DNA of 13,460 bases, from assembly GCA_046582635.1 (NCBI GenBank), contig JAYGEA010000292.1, positions 1 to 13,460 of the forward strand, in the 5' to 3' direction. The stretch is from GCA-2731375 sp046582635 (GTDB taxonomy: Bacteria; Pseudomonadota; Alphaproteobacteria; GCA-2731375). Both the position numbers and the translations under genes were made by a program. Shown here piece after piece: positions 1-7,511 of this stretch. The notes under the pieces are model-generated. The model saw only the letters and a program-made list of their open reading frames with translations, was not told the DNA's origin and ran no database searches. Each line of letters begins with the position of its first letter. The first letter of the stretch is position 1.

Positions 1-1127
1 AAGTCGCCCATTCGCTGTTCAATGTGCCGACCAAGATCGCCCGCGTCCGGGCGCAAAGCTATTTGCGGCCCTTGTGGAGCGATCTGTTCAGCCGGGATCA
101 TCTGCCCATCGATGTTATCATCTCGCCCGAGGTGGAGGTGGCCCGCTCCGCCAAGCGGCGCCTGGAGGTGCCCGGCGCCTTTGATATGATCCCCTTTGGC
201 GACGATAAACTGCGCCTGATCGGCGTGCGCCTGACCGATGAATGCCCCATCGTCGACACGCCCTTGCGGCAGCTGACCGAGCTGTTCCCGGATCTGAATA
301 TCGTCGTAGTGGGTATTGACCGCGCCGGTCAAATGATTGTGCCCACGGGGGATGATCAGATGCTGGTCGGCGACGAGGTTTTTTTCGTGTCCGACAAGGA
401 GCACGTCTCCCGTGCCCTGAGCCTGTTTGGGCACGAGGAAAAGGAGGCCCGGCGGCTGATCATCATCGGCGGCGGCAACATCGGTCTGTTCCTGGCCGAA
501 AGCATGGAGCGCGATCACCCTTCGGTGCGGATCAAGGTGGTGGAATTAAACCGGGAGCGGGCCGAATATGTGGCCGAACGTCTGGAACGCAGCGTGGTCA
601 TCAACGGCGATGCCCTGGACAGCGACATCCTGATCGAGGCGAATGTGGCCAATACGGAAACCGTGGTCGCCGTGGCCGATGACGATGAAGTTAATATCCT
701 GGCCTCGCTGCTGGCCAAGCGCAACGGCTGCCAGCGGGCGGTGACCCTGATCAACAACGCCAGTTACGGCCCCTTGCTGGCATCCCTTGGAATTGACGCG
801 GTGGTCAATCCCCGCGCCTCGACCGTGTCGACCATCTTGCAGCATGTGCGCCGTGGCCGGATCCGGGCCGTCCATAGCCTGCGCGACGGCGCGGCGGAGG
901 TGATCGAGGCGGAAGCCCTGGAAACCTCGCCCCTGGTGGGCGTCCCCCTGCGCGAGGTAAAGCTGCCCGTGGGTATGATCATCGGTGGCGTTCTGCGCGG
1001 CGACAACGTCATCATTCCGCGTGGCGACACCGTTGTGCAGGTCAAGGATCGGGTGGTGATTTTCGCCTTGGCCGACGTGGTCAAGCAAGTTGAAAAGATG
1101 TTCTCTGTCCGCCTCGATTTTTTCTGA
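1..1127 (+). CDS. trkA: Trk K+ uptake regulatory subunit TrkA (5' end outside window)
   Basis: Cytoplasmic NAD(H)-binding regulatory subunit of the Trk potassium uptake system; it gates the TrkH channel. The reading frame is open from base 3 and reads VAHSLFNVPTKIARVR, the conserved stretch of TrkA that joins the first Rossmann (RCK) domain to the rest. The gene therefore starts upstream, and the GTG at 24 is internal. About 374 residues are visible against roughly 458 in the family, so about 80-85 are missing. The rest of the first RCK_C domain is followed by a second RCK domain with the nucleotide-binding loop GGGNIG (about bases 468-485), an acidic residue after the second strand (VVELNRERAEYV), and a C-terminal RCK_C domain ending VRLDFF. 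trkH starts 18 bases downstream, so the two are probably co-transcribed. No sign of damage within the visible part. Confidence 0.95.
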   Translation, partial: VAHSLFNVPTKIARVRAQSYLRPLWSDLFSRDHLPIDVIISPEVEVARSAKRRLEVPGAFDMIPFGDDKLRLIGVRLTDECPIVDTPLRQLTELFPDLNIVVVGIDRAGQMIVPTGDDQMLVGDEVFFVSDKEHVSRALSLFGHEEKEARRLIIIGGGNIGLFLAESMERDHPSVRIKVVELNRERAEYVAERLERSVVINGDALDSDILIEANVANTETVVAVADDDEVNILASLLAKRNGCQRAVTLINNASYGPLLASLGIDAVVNPRASTVSTILQHVRRGRIRAVHSLRDGAAEVIEAEALETSPLVGVPLREVKLPVGMIIGGVLRGDNVIIPRGDTVVQVKDRVVIFALADVVKQVEKMFSVRLDFF

Positions 1128-1145
1128 GCCCGACTTTTTCGGAAT

Positions 1146-2612
1146 ATGTCTTTCACCTCCGTCATCCATTGCCTCGGCTGGAGCATTGTGTTGTTGGCCG
1201 CTCTGATGCTGCTGCCGGCGATGACGGCGATGTTCGAAGGCAATACCCATTTGGCCTGGACCTTCGCCGCATCATCCGTGTTGAGCGGTTTTTTTGGGGC
1301 CGGTTTCGCGCTTTCCACGTGGCGGACGTCAGCCGAGTTCGGCAAACGGGAAGCCTTCATGTTTTTGGTCCTGGTCTGGATCGTGCTGGCCTTCTTTGGC
1401 GCCATACCGCTGCATTTTTCCGGCATTCCGCGACATCCCCTTGATGCCTACTTCGAAGCCATATCCGGTCTGACCACGACTGGGGCCACGGTATTCGTTG
1501 GTCTGGACGCCATGTCCCCGGCCATTCTGCTGTGGCGGGCGCTGCTGCAATGGTCCGGCGGTCTGTTGAGTATTGTCCTCGCCGTCAGTTTGATCGCGCA
1601 CCTGGGCATCGGCGGCATGGGGGCCTTTCACAGCGCCCTGCCGCGCGGCGAAGGCGGCAGTCTGCCGGCCAGGATGTTGCAGACGGCGCAGGATTTATTT
1701 TGGGTCTATGTGGTTTTGACCTTGCTTAGTGCCTTGGCGTTGTGGGCTGGCGGCATGTCGGCCTTCGATGGCCTTTGCCATGCCTTTGCCAGTATATCGA
1801 CGGGCGGGTTCAGTACCCGCGATGGCGGCGTTGCCTCCTTTCGCGCGCCCCTGGTGGAGTTGGTTCTGATGGGTGTGATGTTGTTGGGTGCCTTGAATTT
1901 TACCGTGCATTGGGCCGTCCTGAACGGCCATTTTCGCGCTTTTCGGGAAAATATAGGCGTTCATTATCTGGGCCTCGCCTTGGTGGCCCTAACATTGTTT
2001 GTTTTGGCGATGGGAGTTTTTGGCGGTTTGGGTCAGGATTTTGTCTCCATCTTCCGGGTTGGCATTTTCACCGCCGTTTCGGCCCTGACGACGACCGGTT
2101 TCACCAACACTCCGGCCGGTCAACCAGCGGCGATGATGACCGCCCTGCCGCCGATACTGATTATCGGCCTGGTCCTTGCCGGCGGCACCCTGGCCTCCAC
2201 CGCCGGGGGCATCCGACTGAACAGGATTGCCATATTGTTCAAACAGGCCCAGCGGGAATTATTGCGCCTCGCCTATCCCCATGGTGTCCACGTCCTGCGT
2301 CTGGGCAAGGTTCGGATTGAAAACTCGATCATCTGGAGCGTTTGGAGTTTTTTCTTTGTCTTTGTCCTGGCCCTCGCCGCCCTTGCCCTGGTCCTGGCCT
2401 CCCTTGGTCTGGACCCCGAGACGGCCATTGCCGCCGCCACGGTGTCAATTACCAACGCGGGGCCATTGCTGCATGCCATCGTGCCCGGCGCGCCGGGTTA
2501 TGACGAGATGTCGCATGGTGCCAAGACCGCGCTGATTGTCGGCATGCTGGCTGGCCGCGTGGAATTGCTGGCTTTGTTAAGTTTGCTGAACCCGGCATAT
2601 TGGAGCCGTTAG
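1146..2612 (+). CDS. trkH: Trk K+ uptake channel subunit TrkH
   Basis: Inner-membrane potassium-translocating subunit that assembles with TrkA. At 488 residues it has normal family length and is hydrophobic throughout, with about ten or more membrane segments. The four pore-loop/filter repeats are recognisable in order: TTTGAT (residues 110-115), ISTGGF (217-222), TTTGFT (315-320) and SITNAGP (434-440). The loop in the third pore-lining repeat reads AGGTLASTAGGIRLNRI (345-361), matching the family's glycine-rich STGGGIK region. The C-terminus GMLAGRVELLALLSLLNP is the usual TrkH/KtrB ending. The ATG at 1146 has only a weak ribosome site (CGGA), consistent with translation following trkA 18 bases upstream. 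A TrkG/KtrB-type assignment is less likely because trkA is adjacent. Confidence 0.95.
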   Translation: MSFTSVIHCLGWSIVLLAALMLLPAMTAMFEGNTHLAWTFAASSVLSGFFGAGFALSTWRTSAEFGKREAFMFLVLVWIVLAFFGAIPLHFSGIPRHPLDAYFEAISGLTTTGATVFVGLDAMSPAILLWRALLQWSGGLLSIVLAVSLIAHLGIGGMGAFHSALPRGEGGSLPARMLQTAQDLFWVYVVLTLLSALALWAGGMSAFDGLCHAFASISTGGFSTRDGGVASFRAPLVELVLMGVMLLGALNFTVHWAVLNGHFRAFRENIGVHYLGLALVALTLFVLAMGVFGGLGQDFVSIFRVGIFTAVSALTTTGFTNTPAGQPAAMMTALPPILIIGLVLAGGTLASTAGGIRLNRIAILFKQAQRELLRLAYPHGVHVLRLGKVRIENSIIWSVWSFFFVFVLALAALALVLASLGLDPETAIAAATVSITNAGPLLHAIVPGAPGYDEMSHGAKTALIVGMLAGRVELLALLSLLNPAYWSR

Positions 2613-2630
2613 CGCGGAAGGGGAGATAAC

Positions 2631-3512
2631 ATGAGCCGCATTGCCTATGTGAACGGGCGGTATGTCCCCCATGGGGAGGCGTCCGTGCATATCGAGGATC
2701 GGGGCTATCAATTCGCCGACGGGGTCTATGAAGTTGTTGCCGTTCGGGATGGCGCCTTGATTGACGGCGCCTGGCATATGGAGCGTTTGCAGCGGTCCCT
2801 TTCCGAATTGCAGATAGCTAGCCCGATGTCACCAGAGGCGCTGGGCGTGGTGTTCCGCGAGACCGTGCGCCGCAACCGCTTTCATACAGGTATCGTCTAT
2901 ATCCAGATCAGCCGTGGCGTGGCCCGGCGCGATCACCCGTTTCCCAATCCCGCCGTCCGGCCCGCCCTGGTGGTCACCGCCCGGCGCACGCCGCCGCAAT
3001 CCGACAAGGTCATCGAAGAGGGCGTCACGGTTATTTCCCAAGCCGACATCCGCTGGCAACGCTGCGACATAAAATCCATCTCGCTGTTGCCCAATGTGCT
3101 GATCAAGCAAGCGGCGCGCAGCCAGGGCGCGTTCGAGGCCTGGCAGGTGGACAGCGATGGCTACGTCACCGAAGGCGGATCCACCAATGCCTGGATCATC
3201 AACGGGGACGGCCATTTGATCACCCGGCCGGTGGAAAACGCCATCCTGAACGGTATCACCCGGCGGCGGTTGATCGAACTGGCAAAGGCCCGGGGCATCA
3301 CTGTTGAAGAGCGTCCCTTTACCTTGGAGGAAGCGAAATCCGCGCGGGAGGCCTTTCTGACTTCCACCACATCTTTCGTCACCGGTGTGGTCAAAATTGA
3401 CGACACGGTCCTGGGCAATGGGCGGCCGGGCAGCCGAACCCGGGAACTGCGCGGACTGTATATGGAATTTATGTCGCAAAGCGGGGATAAAGTGCCCTCA
3501 TCACATCTCTGA
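2631..3512 (+). CDS. dat: D-amino-acid transaminase (class IV PLP aminotransferase)
   Basis: Cytosolic PLP enzyme of fold type IV, expected to interconvert D-alanine and 2-oxoglutarate with pyruvate and D-glutamate, which would feed peptidoglycan precursors. At 293 residues it has normal length. The N-terminal AYVNGRYVPHGEASVHIEDR is typical of the family. The PLP lysine is most likely K148 in CDIKSISLLPN, the cofactor-binding glutamate E181 in TEGGSTNAW, and the R-x-H substrate motif R100/H102 in ARRDHPFP. That last motif distinguishes D-amino-acid transaminase from the related branched-chain enzyme and aminodeoxychorismate lyase. A strong ribosome site (AGGGGAG) lies about six bases before the ATG, 18 bases after the trkH stop. 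Similar genes sit between the trk or ntrX genes and hfq in related alphaproteobacteria. Substrate range cannot be fixed from sequence alone. Confidence 0.9.
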   Translation: MSRIAYVNGRYVPHGEASVHIEDRGYQFADGVYEVVAVRDGALIDGAWHMERLQRSLSELQIASPMSPEALGVVFRETVRRNRFHTGIVYIQISRGVARRDHPFPNPAVRPALVVTARRTPPQSDKVIEEGVTVISQADIRWQRCDIKSISLLPNVLIKQAARSQGAFEAWQVDSDGYVTEGGSTNAWIINGDGHLITRPVENAILNGITRRRLIELAKARGITVEERPFTLEEAKSAREAFLTSTTSFVTGVVKIDDTVLGNGRPGSRTRELRGLYMEFMSQSGDKVPSSHL

Positions 3513-3676
3513 GATAACGACGTCACTTGCTGAATGGGTGATCGACCTAATTTGTGTAAACGGTTATCCTAAGCGAACCTGCGGCGGCCTGTACGCGGCG
3601 GTGGGTGGTACATTAACAAGCCAGCGGATGCTGTCAGGGCGTAACAAAATCAAACCGGCATCCCAATAATGAAACG

Positions 3677-3709
3677 CTGCCCCGGGCAAATGTTTTGCCG
3701 GGTAGGCAG
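3677..3709 (+). promoter_or_regulatory. Stem-loop in the hfq 5' leader
   Basis: CTGCC (3677-3681) pairs with GGCAG (3705-3709), CCGG (3682-3685) with CCGG (3698-3701), and CAAA (3687-3690) with TTTG (3694-3697). A TGT loop closes the structure, leaving one bulged G on the 5' side and a GTA bulge on the 3' side: 13 pairs, mostly GC. It ends ten bases before the GGAG ribosome site and is followed by an A-run (CAAAAAA), not a T-run, so it is not an intrinsic terminator for plus-strand transcription. A stable leader hairpin followed by an A-rich single-stranded patch could be a regulatory or Hfq-binding element; that role is inference. Confidence 0.5.
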
Positions 3710-3719
3710 TTCAAAAAAT

Positions 3720-3723
3720 GGAG
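3720..3723 (+). promoter_or_regulatory. hfq ribosome binding site
   Basis: GGAG lies six bases before the ATG at 3730. It fixes this ATG as the start rather than the in-frame ATG at 3718, which would overlap the ribosome site and add four residues not found in the family. Confidence 0.7.
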
Positions 3724-3729
3724 CCGAAC

Positions 3730-3972
3730 ATGGCGAACGAAAAACAAAACGTGCAGGATGTGTTCCTCAATCATGTCCGCAAGGCAAAAACTCCAGTCAC
3801 CGTATTTTTGGTCAACGGAGTAAAGTTGCAAGGGTTCATCTCGGGATTTGACAATTTTTGCGTTCTGTTGCGCCGTGATGGACACATTCAACTGGTTTAC
3901 AAGCATGCCATTTCAACGGTCATGCCGGCGCAACCGGTGCAATTGTGCGATGCTGTAGAGGATGAAGGTTAA
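3730..3972 (+). CDS. hfq: RNA chaperone Hfq
   Basis: Hexameric Sm-like RNA-binding protein that pairs small RNAs with mRNAs. It is 80 residues long. The proximal-face residues are present: Q9 in QNVQDVFLN, F40-D41-N42-F43 (the E. coli FDQF position) and Y57-K58-H59 in the Sm2 signature YKHAIST. The Sm1 region is VFLVNGVKLQGFISGFDNF. The rim patch RRER of E. coli is RKAK here (residues 17-20), still basic. The C-terminal tail is short and acidic (AVEDEG), as is usual in alphaproteobacteria, instead of the long tail of enterobacteria. The stop codon is two bases before the hflX start, and hflX's ribosome site (GAAGG) lies inside the end of hfq, so the two are translationally coupled. Confidence 0.97.
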   Translation: MANEKQNVQDVFLNHVRKAKTPVTVFLVNGVKLQGFISGFDNFCVLLRRDGHIQLVYKHAISTVMPAQPVQLCDAVEDEG

Positions 3973-3974
3973 GC

Positions 3975-5333
3975 GTGGGCGGATCGGAGACCGAACAAGA
4001 CAGTCATGACGCGGGCGGCTCCGGCCGGGCGCTGATCGTTCATCCGCAGATAAAATCGGCCGGAGAGGCGAACGCCCGTCTGCCCCTGGCGCAATTGGAC
4101 GAGGCCAAGGGCTTGGCGCATGCCATCGGCCTGGACGTGTGTCTGGCCGAAGTTGTCGGGGTCAACCGCCCCCGGCCCGCGACCCTGTTCGGCGCCGGCA
4201 AGGTCGAGGAGCTGGGCATTGTCATCCGGGCCGAAGAGATTGAAGTCGTGGTGCTGGATACCGCGCTCTCTCCCGTACAGCAGCGCAATCTGGAAAAGGC
4301 CTGGTATTGCAAGGTGATTGACCGCACTGGGCTGATCCTGGAAATTTTCGCCGACCGGGCCCAAACCAAGGAGGGCCGCCTGCAGGTGGAGCTGGCGCAA
4401 CTGACCTATCAGCGCAGCCGGCTGGTCCGCTCCTGGACCCATTTGGAGCGGCAACGGGGCGGCATCGGTACCGTGGGCGGCCCTGGTGAAACCCAGATCG
4501 AGGCGGACCGGCGAATGATCGATGACCGTGTGGTCAGCTTGCGCCGGCAGCTCGACGCCGTGGTGCGCACCCGCGAGCTGCACCGCAAATCCCGCTCGGC
4601 GGTGCCCTATCCGATTGTCGCCCTGGTGGGCTATACCAACGCCGGCAAATCAACTTTGTTCAATCGCCTGACCGGGGCCTCGGTGATGGCGGAGGATCAA
4701 TTGTTCGCCACCCTGGACCCGACCATGCGGGCGGTGGATATTCCCGGACGCGGGGGTAGGATCATATTGTCCGACACGGTCGGCTTTGTATCAGCCTTGC
4801 CGACGCAATTGGTCGCCGCCTTCCGCGCCACCTTGGAGGAAGTCCTGGGCGCCGATGTCATCGTGCATGTGCGCGACATCATCCATCCCGACAGCGAAGC
4901 GCAAAAACAGGATGTCCTGGCCGTGCTGGCGGACCTAGGCGTCGATGATGCCCGTCGCGACGGCATGATCGAGGTTTATAACAAGATCGATCAGGCCGAC
5001 GACGATGGCCGCCGGCGCATCGCCAACATGGTTGAGCGCACCCCCCTGGCCGCCGCCGTTTCCGCCCTTAGCGGGGAGGGGGTGGATCACCTCCTGGCTC
5101 AGGTGGCGGCGCAGGTGGGCCGGCATGACCGACCCGTGCGTCTGCAACTGCCCCATAGTGACGGCGCCACCCTGGCCTGGCTGTATCAAGTGGGTGAAGT
5201 GATTGAACGCCGCGATGACGAAAAATCCACCTGGCTGGTGGTGCGCCTGGACGCGGCCAACGCGGGCCGCCTGGAAAAGCGCCTGGGCAGATCCGTGGAT
5301 TGGGCGGATGAAGAGATCAAGGCGGCGGAATAA
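3975..5333 (+). CDS. hflX: Ribosome-associated GTPase HflX
   Basis: GTPase that binds 50S/70S ribosomes and splits stalled ribosomes under stress. It is 452 residues with a GTG start; GAAGG at 3964-3968 sits six bases upstream. The N-terminal HflX nucleotide-binding domain contains GAGKVEELG (73-81) and the family's glycine-rich loop RGGIGTVGGPGETQIE (161-176). The G domain follows: G1 GYTNAGKST (219-227), G2 T246 in FATLDPT, G3 DTVG (267-270), G4 NKID (336-339) and G5 SAL (363-365). All GTP-binding motifs are intact. The hfq-hflX order is conserved in many proteobacteria. The C-terminal domain (about 388-452) is complete. Confidence 0.96.
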   Translation: MGGSETEQDSHDAGGSGRALIVHPQIKSAGEANARLPLAQLDEAKGLAHAIGLDVCLAEVVGVNRPRPATLFGAGKVEELGIVIRAEEIEVVVLDTALSPVQQRNLEKAWYCKVIDRTGLILEIFADRAQTKEGRLQVELAQLTYQRSRLVRSWTHLERQRGGIGTVGGPGETQIEADRRMIDDRVVSLRRQLDAVVRTRELHRKSRSAVPYPIVALVGYTNAGKSTLFNRLTGASVMAEDQLFATLDPTMRAVDIPGRGGRIILSDTVGFVSALPTQLVAAFRATLEEVLGADVIVHVRDIIHPDSEAQKQDVLAVLADLGVDDARRDGMIEVYNKIDQADDDGRRRIANMVERTPLAAAVSALSGEGVDHLLAQVAAQVGRHDRPVRLQLPHSDGATLAWLYQVGEVIERRDDEKSTWLVVRLDAANAGRLEKRLGRSVDWADEEIKAAE

Positions 5334-5336
5334 GCC

Positions 5337-5974
5337 ATGAAGCTTCGTCTGCATACCCGCTATCAGAATTCGGCCGGCGAACGGGTTCGCATCGTGCTCA
5401 ATCTGAAGGGGGTGGATTATGAATATGTCTCCATTCCCTCTCTGAATGATGACGCCTACAGGGCCCTTAATCCCCAGGGCCTGATGCCGACCCTGGAAAT
5501 CGACGGCCGCGTGGTCAGCCAGTCCATGGCGATCATGGAATTGTTGGAGGAGTTGTTTCCCCACCCGAGCATCTTTCCCGACGATGCCGTCTTGAAAGCC
5601 CAGGCCCGTGCTTTTGCCTTTGTGATCGCCGCCGAACTACATCCCTTCGTGGTCGGCCGGGTGCGGCGTTATCTGGACGACCCGGTCGGTGCCCAAGCGG
5701 CCCAGGTCGATGCCTGGTTCGTCCATGGCTGGGCGAGGCTTTTGCCACCCTGGAGGCGCAGCTGTCCCGCCGCACGGAGAAGTTATTATTTTGCTTTGGC
5801 GACCAACCGGGTATTGCCGAGGCTTGCCTGGTGCCGCAAATGGCCAATGCCCGGCGGGCCGATTGTGATCTCTCCGCCTACCCCCAAATTGTCGCCATCG
5901 ATGGGGCCTGCCGGGACCTGGATCCCTTCATTCGGGCCACGCCGGCGGCGCAGCGGGATTTCCCGGACGCCTGA
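5337..5974 (+). pseudogene. Zeta-class glutathione S-transferase / MaiA-like, one-base frameshift
   Basis: Resembles maleylacetoacetate isomerase and zeta-class glutathione transferases, which use glutathione to isomerise maleylacetoacetate in tyrosine breakdown. Residues 1-129 read normally: thioredoxin fold with RVRIVLNLKG (16-25), NPQGLMPTLEIDG (45-57, cis-Pro P51) and the glutathione-contacting pair Q62-S63. The match is lost at about 5724-5728 (GTC CAT GG CTG). Restoring one base there gives H-WLGEAFATLEAQL, then FCFGDQPGIAEACLVPQ, the family's C-terminal helical domain, ending at TGA 5972-5974 for about 212 residues, the usual length. Unshifted, the frame runs into the next gene with unrelated, low-quality sequence. 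The zeta-class active-site SSC is replaced by N11-S12-A13, so even an intact protein may not be a true MaiA. The ATG lies just after the hflX stop. A sequencing error cannot be excluded. Confidence 0.85.
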
Positions 5975-5985
5975 CGGCAATACCC

Positions 5986-7143
5986 ATGAATTTTGACGCA
6001 CCACAGGAACATGATCTGCTGCGCCATAGCGTAAGCCGGTTCTTTGAGCGCGAACTGCCGGAGGAGCGGATCAGGGAATATGACCGGGCCCGCACTATCC
6101 CACGCGAAATTTGGAACCACTTTGCCGAACAGGGTTGGCTGGGTCTGGCCGTGGGGGAGGCGTTTGGCGGCAGCAATGCGGACGCCATGACCGGTTCGGT
6201 GTTTTGCGAGGAACTGGCGCGGCGATTTCCCTCTCTGGCCATGGACTGGGTCCTATTGTCCATGACCGCGCGGCTGTTTCACGAACATGGTACCCCGGCC
6301 CAGCAAGCCGAATATCTGCCCCGCCTTGTGCGCGGTGATTTCATCATGGCCTTTGGCATGACCGAACCCAGTGGTGGCACGGATATATTGGGTCTGACCA
6401 CCAGGGCGGAATTGGCGGACGGTCAATGGACTGTGAACGGGCAGAAGCTGTTCACAACCTTCGCCGGCCAGGCCGACGCCATTCTGGTGCTCTGCCGCAC
6501 GGACGCGGTGGAAGGGGGCAAGCGGGCGCGAGGCCTGTCCCTGATTCTGACGCCGCGGCAACAAAGTGGCGTCGAGGTGCGGGGGCTGGAACTGATGGGC
6601 ATGCGGGCGGGGGGCACATCGGAAGTCTTTTTCGACGGGGCAGCCGCGCCGGAGGACAGTCTGGTCGGCGAGCGGGGCCGGGGTTGGTATGCCTTGCTGT
6701 CTTCGTTGGATGAGGAGCGCATTTTGTCCGCCGCGATCTATGTGGGTATCACCGCCGCCGCCCTGGACATCGCCCTGCAATATGCCAAGGACCGCGAAGC
6801 TTTCGGCCGCCCCATCGGCGCCTTTCAGGCGGTGCAGCACCCATTGGCGGATGTGGCGACGGAGCTGGCGCAAATCAGATTGCTAACTGAAAAAGCCGCC
6901 TGGCTGCTGTCCCAGGGCCGGGATTGCGCCAACGAGGCCGCCATGGCCAAGCTGGCCGCCTCGGAAACCGCCATTCGCTGTACCGACCGCTGCATGCGCG
7001 TCCTGGGTGGTTACGGCCTGGTCGAAGCCTCGCCCCTTGAACGCCTGTTCCGCGATGCCCGTCTGGGCCCCTTCAGCCCGATCTCCAACGAAATGGTGCG
7101 CAGTTTTCTTGGCGAACGCATGGGCCTGCCGCGCAGTTATTAA
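5986..7143 (+). CDS. Acyl-CoA dehydrogenase family protein
   Basis: FAD-dependent enzyme expected to introduce an alpha-beta double bond into an acyl-CoA. At 385 residues it has the usual length with all three domains: N-terminal helical (1-120), beta-barrel with the FAD-contacting MAFGMTEPSGGTD (121-133) and WTVNGQKLFTT (148-158), and C-terminal helical with YAKDREAFGRPIGAFQAVQHPLAD (266-289, cited by position) and VLGGYGLVEASPLERLFRDAR (339-359). At the place of the MCAD catalytic glutamate (YEGT) it has SPIS (364-367), whereas E244 in DEERIL matches the alternative base position used by isovaleryl- and long-chain enzymes. It ends GLPRSY. The start ATG is 12 bases after the repaired end of the GST-like gene, so the genes are likely co-transcribed. 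Substrate is unknown. Confidence 0.9.
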   Translation: MNFDAPQEHDLLRHSVSRFFERELPEERIREYDRARTIPREIWNHFAEQGWLGLAVGEAFGGSNADAMTGSVFCEELARRFPSLAMDWVLLSMTARLFHEHGTPAQQAEYLPRLVRGDFIMAFGMTEPSGGTDILGLTTRAELADGQWTVNGQKLFTTFAGQADAILVLCRTDAVEGGKRARGLSLILTPRQQSGVEVRGLELMGMRAGGTSEVFFDGAAAPEDSLVGERGRGWYALLSSLDEERILSAAIYVGITAAALDIALQYAKDREAFGRPIGAFQAVQHPLADVATELAQIRLLTEKAAWLLSQGRDCANEAAMAKLAASETAIRCTDRCMRVLGGYGLVEASPLERLFRDARLGPFSPISNEMVRSFLGERMGLPRSY

Positions 7144-7147
7144 TGAA

Positions 7148-7229
7148 TACAATTTCTACCTCTATGCCAGGGTGCATGGCCTTGTTTTTTGGGGCTACTT
7201 AGTGGTACCATTTTTTTTGGAGGAAATTC
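7148..7229 (+). promoter_or_regulatory. Upstream region of the parDE-like operon
   Basis: This gap after the acyl-CoA dehydrogenase is clearly AT-richer than the gene before it. TACAAT at 7148-7153 is a five-of-six match to a -10 box, but there is only a poor -35 (CTGCCG, 16 bases upstream). TGGTACCA at 7203-7210 is a perfect eight-base palindrome that could be an operator for the ribbon-helix-helix antitoxin, since ParD-type proteins repress their own operon through short palindromes. GGAGGA at 7219-7224 is a strong ribosome site five bases before the ATG. The promoter and operator roles are inference. Confidence 0.35.
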
Positions 7230-7511
7230 ATGACAGCAAAACCGACGGTATCTTTGACTGATCAAGGCTATGCACTGGCAAAATTGTTGGTTGAAAGCGG
7301 AAAATTTGCATCTGTAAGTGCTGTCTTGCAACACGGATTGCGTTTGGTGGAACGTGAGGGGGATACCCATGCCGCACACCTTGAGGCGATACGAAAGGAC
7401 CTGGAATGGCGTATACGGCAACCGACCATGTCCGAAGACGAAATGGATGCGGCAATTGATACCATGATGGCGGAAAAACGGTTAGCCAGGCTCGGCACTG
7501 ACGGGGAATGA
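7230..7511 (+). CDS. ParD/CopG-type antitoxin
   Basis: Probable antitoxin of a type II toxin-antitoxin pair, expected to bind and neutralise the following toxin and to repress the operon through a ribbon-helix-helix domain. It is 93 residues. KPTVSLTDQGYALAKLLVES (4-23) supplies the DNA-binding strand and first helix, and SGKFASVSAVLQHGLRLVE (23-41) matches the conserved ParD segment (SGRYaSaSEVvRdgLRlLe). The C-terminal half is charged and likely flexible, the usual toxin-wrapping region. The ribosome site is excellent (GGAGGA). Its stop overlaps the toxin start by four bases (ATGA), giving translational coupling. Base composition is lower in GC than the flanking genes, consistent with horizontal gain. 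Confidence 0.85.
   Translation: MTAKPTVSLTDQGYALAKLLVESGKFASVSAVLQHGLRLVEREGDTHAAHLEAIRKDLEWRIRQPTMSEDEMDAAIDTMMAEKRLARLGTDGE

Larger units (their letters stand above)
3513..3729 (+). other. dat-hfq intergenic region / hfq leader
   Basis: This 217-base gap holds no credible gene. It is more AT-rich than its flanks, and the first half (TTGTGTAAACGGTTATCC, near 3552-3569) contains promoter-like hexamers, but none pairs at good spacing with a -35 box, so no promoter is assigned. There is no hairpin followed by a T-run after dat, hence no visible intrinsic terminator. The 3' part contains a strong hairpin and the hfq ribosome site, listed separately. The size of the gap suggests hfq has its own promoter here; that is inference. 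Confidence 0.6.

Noticed and set aside
546..1250. 234-codon minus-strand frame over trkA
   Set aside because: Antisense shadow rich in His, Gln and Gly; trkA on the plus strand is certain.
3677..3720. Intrinsic terminator after dat
   Set aside because: The hairpin is strong but is followed by A residues, not a T-run, on the plus strand, and the minus-strand side has no T-run suited to a gene there.
3718..3729. Upstream ATG start for hfq
   Set aside because: It would overlap the GGAG ribosome site of the ATG at 3730 and add residues MEPN not seen in Hfq proteins.
3969..4583. 204-codon minus-strand frame over the 5' half of hflX
   Set aside because: Antisense to the conserved HflX N-terminal domain and without a recognisable family.
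5727..5996. Unshifted C-terminal part of the GST-like reading frame, overlapping the acyl-CoA dehydrogenase start
   Set aside because: Its Pro/Arg/Trp-rich sequence is typical of an out-of-frame reading, while the alternative frame gives the expected GST C-terminal domain.
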